DNA of 36,507 bases from CAYHGX01 sp964356355. Its GTDB lineage: Bacteria; Patescibacteriota; Gracilibacteria; UBA1369; LOWO2-01-FULL-3. Below the pieces are notes generated by a model. It was not told where the DNA came from. It saw only the letters and a list, made by a program, of their open reading frames with translations, and did not search any database. This document shows positions 7,350 through 14,793 of the stretch, in pieces. Position numbers and translations under genes: made by a program. Where the stretch lies: assembly GCA_964356355.1 (NCBI GenBank), contig CAYHGX010000015.1:1-36507 (forward strand). The letters run 5' to 3'. The stretch's first letter is position 1, and each line of letters starts with the position of its first letter.

Positions 7350-8818
7350 AGTCTTATTATTTGGTTATTAACATTTAAGTAATTTTTGAGATCTTTAATC
7401 TCTATTTGGCCATAATGGAAAACAGTTGCTGCCAGGACTGCATCCACCTTTGCCACTTGGAAGGCCTGAAGAAAATCCTCTTTTTTACCTGCTCCACTTG
7501 AGGCAATTACCGGGATGTTTACTTTGGACTTTATGGCTGAGAGTAGCTCTAAATCATAACCATTGCCTCTGCCGTCGCAGTCTAGTGAATTTACGAGCAA
7601 CTCCCCGGCGCCAAGTTTTTCCATTTCCTGACAAAATTTTACTGCCTCTATACCTGTCTTTTTTCTGCCTCCCTCGATAAAAATTTCCCAGCAATCATCG
7701 CTTCTTTTTGCATCAACTGAAATAACAATACACTGGGAGCCAAACTGCTTTGAGGCCTCTTCGATCAATTCAGGATTTCTAACTGCCGCAGACCCAATTG
7801 AAACCTTATCTGCGCCATTATTCAGTAAGTCGCTAATGTCCGCTGTGGAGGATATACCGCCACCAACAGTGAAGGGGATAGTGATGTTTTTAGCAATTTT
7901 ACGTACAAGCTCACAGAGAGTTTTTCTCTTTTCTAGCGTGGCAGTGATATCCAGGAAAACAAGCTCGTCTGCGCCCATTTCACTATATTTTTTTGCTAAT
8001 TCTACTGGATCTCCAGCATCTCTTAAATCAACAAAACTAGTGCCCTTCACAACGCGGCCATTCTTGATATCCATGCAGGGGATTATGCGCTTGGCTAAAT
8101 TATTAAGCTGGAATTTGGCTATGGCCTGAGGGAGATCGATAAGTCCTTCATAAAGGGCTTTGCCGATTATGGCTCCGGTGGGGCCGGCGGCGGCTAGCTC
8201 TTCGAGATTTTTTTCACTGCTCACGCCGCCGGCCACAATTACATTTAGGCCCGACTTTAACACTTTTCTCACACTCGAAATGTTAGGTCCAAAAAGCATT
8301 CCATCACTTTCAATGTCTGTGAAAATGATATTTCGCACGCCCGATTTTTTCAGTTCCACTAAAAAGCTATTTAATGTTTTTCCACTGTCCTGTACCCATC
8401 CATCAGTTAAAACTTTGTCCTTTCTCGCATCCACAGAAACGATAATTCGCTCATAGCCATATTTGCGAATAAGCTCTTTAATAAAGCCGGAATCACAAGT
8501 TGCAGAGGTGCCAATGATTATTCTATCTACGCCAATCTTAAAAAGTTTTTCGGCGTCTTCAATCCTCCTGATTCCTCCACCAACCTGAACGGAAAGCAAA
8601 GTGCCCCGGCAAATCATTTTAATTGTTTCAAAATTAACCGGCCTGCCAATTTTAGCTCCATCCAAATCCACAATGTGCAGCATCGTAGCCCCTGCATCCT
8701 CAAAATTTCTGGCAATTTCCAGTGGATTTTGGGAGTAGATTTTTTGCTTACTGTAGTCACCCTGACTTAGCCGCACGCATGCGCCATCTATCAGGTCTAT
8801 TGCTGGATATATCAACAT
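7346..8818 (-). CDS. HisA-HisF fusion: ProFAR isomerase + imidazole glycerol phosphate synthase cyclase subunit
   Basis: One 490-residue frame holds two complete (beta/alpha)8 barrels. Residues 1-240 are HisA: YPAIDLIDG with catalytic Asp8, QVGGGIR, VSVDARKD with Asp130, TDIESDG and VIVAGGVS. Residues about 243-490 are HisF: RIIPCMDIKNGRVVKG with Asp250, VGGGIS, ISVDAKRS with Asp369, LLVNSLDCDGRGNGYD and IASSGAGKKEDF. The linker between them is only a few residues. Together they convert ProFAR to PRFAR and then, with HisH glutaminase, to imidazole glycerol phosphate and AICAR. All catalytic aspartates are present in both halves, and no stop or internal SD sequence separates them. The HisH stop overlaps the start by 7 bases. 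The fusion is unusual: HisF is more often separate or joined to HisH. Confidence 0.95.
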   Translation of the reverse strand: MLIYPAIDLIDGACVRLSQGDYSKQKIYSQNPLEIARNFEDAGATMLHIVDLDGAKIGRPVNFETIKMICRGTLLSVQVGGGIRRIEDAEKLFKIGVDRIIIGTSATCDSGFIKELIRKYGYERIIVSVDARKDKVLTDGWVQDSGKTLNSFLVELKKSGVRNIIFTDIESDGMLFGPNISSVRKVLKSGLNVIVAGGVSSEKNLEELAAAGPTGAIIGKALYEGLIDLPQAIAKFQLNNLAKRIIPCMDIKNGRVVKGTSFVDLRDAGDPVELAKKYSEMGADELVFLDITATLEKRKTLCELVRKIAKNITIPFTVGGGISSTADISDLLNNGADKVSIGSAAVRNPELIEEASKQFGSQCIVISVDAKRSDDCWEIFIEGGRKKTGIEAVKFCQEMEKLGAGELLVNSLDCDGRGNGYDLELLSAIKSKVNIPVIASSGAGKKEDFLQAFQVAKVDAVLAATVFHYGQIEIKDLKNYLNVNNQIIRL

Positions 8819-9399
8819 AATCTTATAAAGTTATCGAGTAATTTTAGCCCTGCCTCTCCAGATTTCTCCGGGTGAAACTGTACTCCGTAAAAGTTTTTAA
8901 ACTTCACTGCTGCACAAAATGTAATACCATATTCAGAAGTGGCTACCACACTTTGATCTACTGGTTTTGCATAATAGGAATTCACGAAGTAGAAGGAGCT
9001 TTCAGCTTCAATGCCATCAAAAAGTGGGCAATTTTTTACGGACTTCACATTGTTCCAGCCAATTTGCGGCACAGTCAGTCCAATTGGAAAGCGCTGCACT
9101 TCGCCATCCACAACCCCCAAGCACTCAGTGTCATTTTCGGACGAATAATTTAAAAGTAACTGCATACCCAGACAAATTCCAAGAAAGGGATTCTCAAGCT
9201 TTTTCAAAGCTGTATCAAAGCCACTTTCTTGGAGCTTATCCATGGCTGCGCCGGCGGCACCCACGCCCGCAAAAATGATTTTTGCCTCAGGCTTCATCGC
9301 CGCCGGCGCCCCAATCACCTCATAGCTCTCTCCCAATTTTTCCAGGGCATTCTTCACACTTTGTAAATTCCCCGCCCCGTAATCAATAATTTGAATCAT
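8812..9399 (-). CDS. hisH: imidazole glycerol phosphate synthase glutaminase subunit HisH
   Basis: This 195-residue class I glutamine amidotransferase supplies ammonia to the HisF domain encoded just downstream. It shows IDYGAGN at the N-terminus, the nucleophile elbow GICLGMQ with Cys76, PQIGWNNV, YFVNSYYA and the His/Glu pair in VQFHPEKSG. One deviation: the oxyanion-strand motif that is normally PGVG reads AGVG at residues 44-47, so the conserved proline is an alanine. Stop and start codons overlap both neighbours (ATGA with hisB, 7 bases with hisA/hisF), consistent with stoichiometric, coupled translation of the synthase subunits. Confidence 0.95.
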   Translation of the reverse strand: MIQIIDYGAGNLQSVKNALEKLGESYEVIGAPAAMKPEAKIIFAGVGAAGAAMDKLQESGFDTALKKLENPFLGICLGMQLLLNYSSENDTECLGVVDGEVQRFPIGLTVPQIGWNNVKSVKNCPLFDGIEAESSFYFVNSYYAKPVDQSVVATSEYGITFCAAVKFKNFYGVQFHPEKSGEAGLKLLDNFIRLC

Positions 9400-9986
9400 A
9401 GTTTTCCTTTAGTTGTAGGTAATAAGTCACGTGCTCGTTCATCAATCTCACAGGCCTCCCTCAGAGCTCGCGCAAAGCTCTTAAAGGCTGCCTCTAGCCT
9501 GTGGTGCTCATTCTTCCCTGGATTCAGATACTGAATGTGCAGATTTATCTCGGCTCCCAGAGCCACAGACTTAAAGAAGTGCTCCATCATCTCGGTAGAA
9601 AAATCATTTACCATTTCGCGCACCGGCTCATAGTTTGTTTCAAAGCCAAATCTCCCAGCCAAATCCACCGCGCATACGCAAAGCACCTCGTCCATCGGCA
9701 GTATCAAAGATCCATAACGCCTCACCCCCTTTTTATCACCAACTGCCTGCTTTATGGCTTGTCCAATAACAATTCCAAGGTCCTCAGTTAAGTGGTGATC
9801 ATCCGTTTGCAGATCTCCACGCCCCTTAATTTTCAGATCAAACAGTCCGTGTTTAGCGAAAAGTTCCAACATGTGTTTCAAAAATCCCAACGGCAAATCA
9901 ATCTCATATTTGCCACTTCCATCCAAATTCAGCTCTAGCTCAATCTGGGTCTCATTGGTATCTCTGATGATTTTAGCCTTTCTCAT
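9396..9986 (-). CDS. hisB: imidazoleglycerol-phosphate dehydratase HisB (monofunctional)
   Basis: The 196-residue protein removes water from imidazole glycerol phosphate to give imidazole acetol phosphate. Metal-binding motifs are present: GFLKHMLELFAKHG, DDHHLTEDLG, STEMMEHFFKS and NEHHRLEAAFK. The GFFDHML motif reads GFLKHML, with Asp replaced by Lys, while the following His is kept. In enterobacteria this domain is the C-terminal half of a HisB that also carries the HAD phosphatase. Here the IGPD domain starts its own gene precisely at the old domain junction (RKAKIIRDTNETQIELEL), overlapping the HisC/phosphatase stop as ATGA. Confidence 0.95.
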   Translation of the reverse strand: MRKAKIIRDTNETQIELELNLDGSGKYEIDLPLGFLKHMLELFAKHGLFDLKIKGRGDLQTDDHHLTEDLGIVIGQAIKQAVGDKKGVRRYGSLILPMDEVLCVCAVDLAGRFGFETNYEPVREMVNDFSTEMMEHFFKSVALGAEINLHIQYLNPGKNEHHRLEAAFKSFARALREACEIDERARDLLPTTKGKL

Positions 9987-11509
9987 GGTAATAATTTGTT
10001 AACAAATATTGATAAACCATCACTGTTCGTTTCTATTCTCACACCTCTCACTCCCATATTTTTCGCAAACCCCAAATCTGTTTCACGATCTCCAACCATA
10101 AATGATTCCGCATAATTTACAGGAGTTCTCGCCAAGAAATCTTTAACTAGTCCTATCTTTGGTTTCCTGCATTCACAGCCATATTCCGGCATGTGTGGAC
10201 ACACGAAAATCTCATCAAATACTACGCCCGCCTCACCCAACTCCTCGATCAATTTATTCTGCGGTATCAGAAAATCCTCTTCCGGGAAACTCGCCGTTCC
10301 AACGCCATTTTGATTACTCACCATCACCAGCATGTAGCCAGCCTTTTTTAGCTTCGCCATGGCCTTCACCACACCCGGCAGAATTCGATATTTCTCCAGT
10401 GAATCGATTTGATAATCCGTCTGTGGTTCATCCAAAATTACTCCATCTCGGTCAATGAACGCCACCTTTTTAAGGCACTTTTTCAGACTCCTTAAAAATG
10501 CATCATTCTCCTTCCTGCTGCCAATCGCTGGCCGCAAGCATCCCTCTATTCTTGGTAGCTTACTTCGATCGCGAATAATAATTCCATCAGCCTCAATCTG
10601 CTTTTGAACCGCAGAAGCATTCGGCACTTTGAAAATAATAAAGTTGGCATCTGAAGGGTAAACTTTCAGCCCCATTTTTCCGATCTCACCTATTACCCGT
10701 GCTCGTTCAGTAAGAATTTCCGTCATCTGTTTACTCATTTTTGCCGCATCCTTCAAGGTTTTAACGGCCATCGCCTGGCTCGGGCCACTCACGTTATAAG
10801 AGGGCTTCACCTTATTGAGAACCTCAATTGCCTCACGCGAAGCCACCGCATAGCCTACGCGAATCGCCGCTTTCCCCCATGCCTTAGAGAGAGTTCTCAG
10901 CACAATTAAATTTGGATACTTCGTGATCATCTTCACCAAAGACTCCTTCTCCGCAAATTCAATATAAGCCTCATCCACCACTACCATGCCCTCAAAGCGC
11001 TCACAGATCTCGAAAATATCCGCATCGCGCATCACATTTGCCGTGGGATTATTAGGCGAACAGATAAACATCAACTTAGTATTTTCATCAACCGCCCCCA
11101 TCATGCCCTCCACGTCAATTTGTAGCTCTTCCGTAAGCAGCACACCTCGATATTCCACATCATTAATATCCGCAAATACCTTATAAACCCCATAAGTAGG
11201 ATCAAAACTCACTATGTTATCAACCCCCGGCCTGCAAAAAATTCTCATCACAAGATCAATCAGCTCATCCGAGCCATTACCCACGCAAATGTTTTCAACC
11301 CCAACTCTTAGATATGCTGAAAGTGCATTTTTAACCTCTGTAGATAATGGATCAGGATAACGATTCAGCGGTGCATTTGGATTCTCATTTGCATCAAGCA
11401 AAATCGGCCCATCGCCCTCAACTTGTGACGCCGCATTGTGCCTTGCACAGACATAGGGAGCAAGATCTCTAATATTCGGCCTTAATAATTTATTTAGATC
11501 TAGTTTCAT
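9983..11509 (-). CDS. HisC-HolPase fusion: histidinol-phosphate aminotransferase + HAD histidinol-phosphatase
   Basis: This 508-residue protein joins two consecutive-pathway enzymes. Residues 1-345 are the PLP aminotransferase HisC: LDANENP, GNGSDELID, SPNNPTAN, VVVDEAYIEF and the Schiff-base lysine in TLSKAWGKAAIRVGY (Lys209). Residues about 347-508 are a HAD phosphatase of the HisB-N type: FIDRDGVILDEP (nucleophile Asp353, Asp355), VMVSNQNGVGT, zinc ligands in CPHMPEYGCECRKPK (Cys437, His439, Cys445, Cys447) and MVGDRETDLGFA. It would turn imidazole acetol phosphate into histidinol phosphate and then histidinol. In E. coli the HAD domain is fused to IGPD in HisB, so here the same gene order is kept but the protein boundary has moved by one domain. 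The stop overlaps hisB by four bases. Confidence 0.95.
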   Translation of the reverse strand: MKLDLNKLLRPNIRDLAPYVCARHNAASQVEGDGPILLDANENPNAPLNRYPDPLSTEVKNALSAYLRVGVENICVGNGSDELIDLVMRIFCRPGVDNIVSFDPTYGVYKVFADINDVEYRGVLLTEELQIDVEGMMGAVDENTKLMFICSPNNPTANVMRDADIFEICERFEGMVVVDEAYIEFAEKESLVKMITKYPNLIVLRTLSKAWGKAAIRVGYAVASREAIEVLNKVKPSYNVSGPSQAMAVKTLKDAAKMSKQMTEILTERARVIGEIGKMGLKVYPSDANFIIFKVPNASAVQKQIEADGIIIRDRSKLPRIEGCLRPAIGSRKENDAFLRSLKKCLKKVAFIDRDGVILDEPQTDYQIDSLEKYRILPGVVKAMAKLKKAGYMLVMVSNQNGVGTASFPEEDFLIPQNKLIEELGEAGVVFDEIFVCPHMPEYGCECRKPKIGLVKDFLARTPVNYAESFMVGDRETDLGFAKNMGVRGVRIETNSDGLSIFVNKLLP

Positions 11510-11514
11510 GGTTT

Positions 11515-12810
11515 TTAAGTTAATGAATTTAATCTCACACTGACGGCATTTTTGTGAGCAAATAGTCCTTCACAGTCCGCCATCTTCTCTACAGTTTTTC
11601 CAATCGCAGCTATTCCCGTTTTATCCAACTTCTGAAAAGTAATCTGCTTAGTAAAACTATTTAACGATAGTCCACTGTATGCCTTTGCATAGCCATAAGT
11701 AGGCAGCGTGTGATTGGTGCCACTGGCGTAATCTCCCACCGCCTCCGGCGTATATTGTCCAAGGAATACTGAGCCGGCATTCTTTACATTGCCGCAGTAT
11801 TTCTCTGCATCCACAATATTTAAGATCAAGTGTTCCGGCGCATAAGCATTCGAGAATTCAAGAGCCTGCTCAATATTTTCCGTCACAATTGCAAAGCTTT
11901 TTCCCAACGCCACACTCGCAATTTCCTTCCTCGGTAATTTCTCTAGCTGGCTCGCCACTTCATTCAAAATTTCATCACACTTTGCAGTATCGGTACAAAG
12001 TAATACCACCTGTGAGTCTTCTCCGTGCTCAGCCTGAGAAAGTAGATCTGCAGCCACAAATTCAGCTCGCGCTTCAACATCTGCAATCACTAGCGCCTCA
12101 CTTGGACCAGCTGGCAAGTCTATGGCCGGACCATCGGCCTCAATCGAGGCCAGCATTTTCGCTGCGGTTACATACTGATTGCCAGGTCCAAAAATCTTAT
12201 AAACCTTATTCACACTTTCTGAGCCATAAGCCATCGCTGCAATTGCTTGAGCTCCTCCCAATTTATATACTTTAGTAATCCCTACTAGATTAGCCGCATA
12301 AAGTAGTATGTCAGGGATTTTTCCCTCTCGATCTGGAGGAGTACAAAGCACCACCTCTTCGCAAGCTGCAATTTGCGCCGGGATTCCCAGCATCAGCACA
12401 GTAGAAGGTAGGGGAGCACTGCCACCGGGAATATACAGTCCCACTTTTTCGATCGGCCTAGTTTGCCTCGAACAAACCATTCCCGGCATAGTCTCTACCT
12501 CAATATCTGCCAGGACTTGAGCCTTGTGAAAGCTCTCAATATTACTCTTCGCCACTTCGAATGCAGACCTTATCTCAGGTGCAATTTGCCCCACTGCTCC
12601 AGCAATCTCCTCTTCGCTTACAAACAAATTTTCCAATTCAACTCCATCAAATCGAGCAGTATATTTTCGCAAAGCAGCATCTCCATTTTCTTTAACATCA
12701 GCCATGATTGGCCTCACTATTTCCATCACCTCATCGAAGCGAATATTTGGCCTCTTGGTAAGTAAAGCTTGTTCGTCTGCCCCTAGTTGTTTAAGAAAAT
12801 ATTTTTTCAT
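11515..12810 (-). CDS. hisD: histidinol dehydrogenase HisD
   Basis: HisD oxidises histidinol to histidine in two NAD-dependent steps with zinc. The ATG at 12810 (MKKYFLKQLG) is chosen; an upstream ATG at 12840 would add ten unconserved residues and overlap hisG by 50 bases. The 431-residue length is normal. Diagnostic stretches are VGLYIPGGSAPLPSTVLML, KLGGAQAIAAMAYG, IFGPGNQYVTAAK, DLPAGPSEALVIAD, LLSQAEHGEDSQ, YAPEHL, GDYASGTNHTLPT and the C-terminal LFAHKNAV. The chosen start still overlaps the hisG end by 20 bases, and only 5 bases separate its stop from the hisC start. Confidence 0.96.
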   Translation of the reverse strand: MKKYFLKQLGADEQALLTKRPNIRFDEVMEIVRPIMADVKENGDAALRKYTARFDGVELENLFVSEEEIAGAVGQIAPEIRSAFEVAKSNIESFHKAQVLADIEVETMPGMVCSRQTRPIEKVGLYIPGGSAPLPSTVLMLGIPAQIAACEEVVLCTPPDREGKIPDILLYAANLVGITKVYKLGGAQAIAAMAYGSESVNKVYKIFGPGNQYVTAAKMLASIEADGPAIDLPAGPSEALVIADVEARAEFVAADLLSQAEHGEDSQVVLLCTDTAKCDEILNEVASQLEKLPRKEIASVALGKSFAIVTENIEQALEFSNAYAPEHLILNIVDAEKYCGNVKNAGSVFLGQYTPEAVGDYASGTNHTLPTYGYAKAYSGLSLNSFTKQITFQKLDKTGIAAIGKTVEKMADCEGLFAHKNAVSVRLNSLT

Positions 12811-13408
12811 AATTAGTGATTGAATTATCGAATTTAGCATTTTTGATGATTACGGCTTGAGAATCGGTCACTCGCTCTAGGACTTTTAGCCCATTTTCTT
12901 TAAGTGTTTTTCCACTCTGAGTAATGTCCAAAATGGCATCTGCCAAATTTAGTTGGGGACAGATTTCCACCGAACCTTTGATCTCAATTACCGATGCACT
13001 GAGTCCCTTTTTCCTCAGAAAATCCTTGAGAATCTTCGGGTAGGAGGTGGCAATTCTTTCGTGTTCAAGTTCCTTCAATGATGTGATTTCCGATGACTCC
13101 GGTACCGCAATTACCAATGAACACTTACCAAAATCCAGCCTTCTAATCACTGTGTAGTTGTCCTCTTTTTCAAGCAGTACATTCTCGCCAACAATTCCAA
13201 AATCGGCCACTCCATATTTTACATACTCCGGGATGTCACTGTTCCTCACGAAGAGAAGTTCCATGTCCATATTTTCGCAGCTTACAATCAGATTTCTGTC
13301 TCCCAGGGAAAATTTTAGTCCGCAACTTCGTAGGTACTCCAAACTCGGCTCCATGAGGCGCCCATTGCTCTGCACTGCGATTCTAATTTTGTTATTTTGT
13401 ACTTTCAT
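12791..13408 (-). CDS. hisG: ATP phosphoribosyltransferase HisG, catalytic domain only
   Basis: HisG condenses ATP and PRPP in the committed, feedback-controlled step. The protein has 205 residues: KIRIAVQSNGRL, VRNSDIPEYVKYGVADFGIVG, VIRRLDFGKCSLVIAVP, RIATSYPKILKDFL and the PRPP-loop region EIKGSVEICPQLNLADAILD. By eye the wording is closer to the long (E. coli/Bacteroidetes-like) HisG than to the Bacillus short form, yet the roughly 80-residue C-terminal ACT-like regulatory domain is absent. The gene ends inside the start of hisD, leaving no room for a remnant. Short HisG proteins normally need HisZ, a HisS paralogue; none is in this operon, but hisS is directly upstream and overlaps by 17 bases. 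Confidence 0.93.
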   Translation of the reverse strand: MKVQNNKIRIAVQSNGRLMEPSLEYLRSCGLKFSLGDRNLIVSCENMDMELLFVRNSDIPEYVKYGVADFGIVGENVLLEKEDNYTVIRRLDFGKCSLVIAVPESSEITSLKELEHERIATSYPKILKDFLRKKGLSASVIEIKGSVEICPQLNLADAILDITQSGKTLKENGLKVLERVTDSQAVIIKNAKFDNSITNYEKIFS

Positions 13409-14684
13409 AGTTTGTTAAAAAATTAATCAATTGAGACACAGGCAGGGTTTTCTGCTTGCCCGACTGCATGGATTTCACTGTTACTTGGTTAGCATCTTTC
13501 TCTTCCGGACCTTGCACCACCACAAAAGGAATCCGCTTTTTATCCGCATACTTAAACTGTTTCTTCAGCTTTTCCGGCTCAAAATAGATCTCACATTTCA
13601 GTCCGCTCGAGGTTAGCGAACTATAGATTTTCAGTGAATCGGCGATCGACGTTTTATCAAAAAGAGTCACCAAAACCTGTGTGCTCTGTGGCATATTCGC
13701 AAACTCTTTGCGCTCTTCCATCGCCATCATGATACGCTCAAATCCAAACGCCACTCCTACGCCAGAGAAGCTTTCCTTACAAAAAACTCCACATAAGTTG
13801 TCATATCGTCCACCTCCACAAAGTGATCCCAAATCTGCATTTTCAGCGCTTACTACCTCATAAATCAGCCCTGTATAGTAATCCAGGCCGCGAGCCAAAG
13901 AAGGATCAAAATCAAGATATTCAACCTTCACTCCAAGTTCTTTCAGGTATCCCAGTACTGTTTCAATTTCGCTTGTATCATAAGCCTTCAGCTTTTTGAG
14001 CGTTGCAGCAATACTTTTTTCTGGGCTCAAAGTTTCAAGTAGATTATCGGCATTTTTCACTCCAATTCCTTGAAGCTCATCAAGAAGAGTCTCTTTGGAA
14101 ACTTTCGCCATCTTATCAATAATACGAATAACCGCTAACGCCCTTTCCTTAGGCACTAAAAAGGCCTCCAATACATTGTTCATTAGTCTGCGCGAATTAA
14201 GCTTAAGTTTGAAATTTTCAAAGCCCAGCTCTTCAAAAACTTTCGTCACTACCAGCGCCACCTCCGCCTCCGCAATCAAACTTTCCGTAGCAATGACATC
14301 AATATCGCACTGGTAAAATTCCCGAAGCCTGCCCTTTTGCGGCTTCTCCGCTCTCCACACTCTCTGTATCTGATAACGCTTGAATGGCAGAGGCAAGCTC
14401 CCAAAGTTTGCTGCAAAATAGCGCGCAAACGGCACGGTGAGGTCGTAGGGGAGTGCTAGCTTTCGTTTTCCGTTGTCCTCAAAGCTGTAGGTCAAGCGAT
14501 CGCCCTCCTCGCCATACTTTCCCAGAATTGTTTCCGCAGGATTTAATATTGGGGTTTCGATCTGATCATAGCCAAACCTTTCAAAAATCTTACGGATTTT
14601 ATCGGTTACCAGATTTCTTTTGGCCATTTCTTGCGGCCCAAATTCGCGTGTTCCTTTTAGGATTATTGGTTCAATGATTTTCAT
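13392..14684 (-). CDS. hisS: histidyl-tRNA synthetase HisS in his operon (possible HisZ-like partner)
   Basis: The ATG at 14684 (MKIIEPIILKGTREFGP) is preferred over one at 14723 that would add 13 hydrophobic residues translated from the terminator region. The protein (430 aa) has class II motif 1 near the N-terminus, motif 2 (YQIQRVWRAEKPQKGRLREFYQCDIDVI), histidine-specific LARGLDYYTG and GGGRYDNL, motif 3 (GVAFGFERIMMAM) and a C-terminal anticodon-binding domain (QVLVTLFDK to the end). The arginine of RGLDYYTG and the anticodon domain indicate a true synthetase and not HisZ, which usually lacks the latter. Its place at the head of the operon, beside a short HisG, leaves open a second role as the HisG regulatory subunit. 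Confidence 0.92.
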   Translation of the reverse strand: MKIIEPIILKGTREFGPQEMAKRNLVTDKIRKIFERFGYDQIETPILNPAETILGKYGEEGDRLTYSFEDNGKRKLALPYDLTVPFARYFAANFGSLPLPFKRYQIQRVWRAEKPQKGRLREFYQCDIDVIATESLIAEAEVALVVTKVFEELGFENFKLKLNSRRLMNNVLEAFLVPKERALAVIRIIDKMAKVSKETLLDELQGIGVKNADNLLETLSPEKSIAATLKKLKAYDTSEIETVLGYLKELGVKVEYLDFDPSLARGLDYYTGLIYEVVSAENADLGSLCGGGRYDNLCGVFCKESFSGVGVAFGFERIMMAMEERKEFANMPQSTQVLVTLFDKTSIADSLKIYSSLTSSGLKCEIYFEPEKLKKQFKYADKKRIPFVVVQGPEEKDANQVTVKSMQSGKQKTLPVSQLINFLTNYESTK

Positions 14685-14710
14685 AGTAGTTGTTATAAAT
14701 AGTAATAAAA

Positions 14711-14742
14711 AAACCGCCTTCAAAACTTAGAGGCGGCTTAAG
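14711..14742 (-). terminator. intrinsic terminator between yerC and hisS
   Basis: Read on the minus strand, AAGCCGCCT (14731-14739) and AGGCGGTTT (14711-14719) form a hairpin with six perfect G/C-rich pairs, a G-U pair and two A-U pairs around an 11-base loop, followed directly by a T-run (TTTTTTTATT). It lies 18-20 bases after the yerC stop and about 27 bases before the hisS ATG. It either ends the yerC transcript or acts as the terminator of an attenuator for the his genes. Confidence 0.8.
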
Positions 14743-14793
14743 GTTTCTGATGATTGAGCTTATGTACGCGCAAGCACCAGCTTATAGCCGCCT
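14731..14793 (-). promoter_or_regulatory. candidate antiterminator pairing the yerC 3' end with the terminator 5' arm
   Basis: On the minus strand AGGCGGCTATAAG (14781-14793, within the last codons of yerC) is complementary to CTTAAGCCGCCT (14731-14742) over 12 pairs with one bulged A. The second segment contains the 5' arm of the intrinsic terminator, so the two structures exclude each other. Two adjacent His codons (CAT CAT, 14799-14804) and a third (14811-14813) lie just upstream. This layout resembles a ribosome-controlled attenuator that uses yerC as leader. Part of the GGCGGC sequence comes from Gly-Gly codons that may be conserved for protein reasons, so function is inferred. Confidence 0.45.

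Noticed and set aside
12791..12810. A possible frameshift hiding the HisG regulatory domain.
   Set aside because: The hisG stop lies inside the start of hisD, which continues in a complete conserved frame, so no space remains for 80 more residues.
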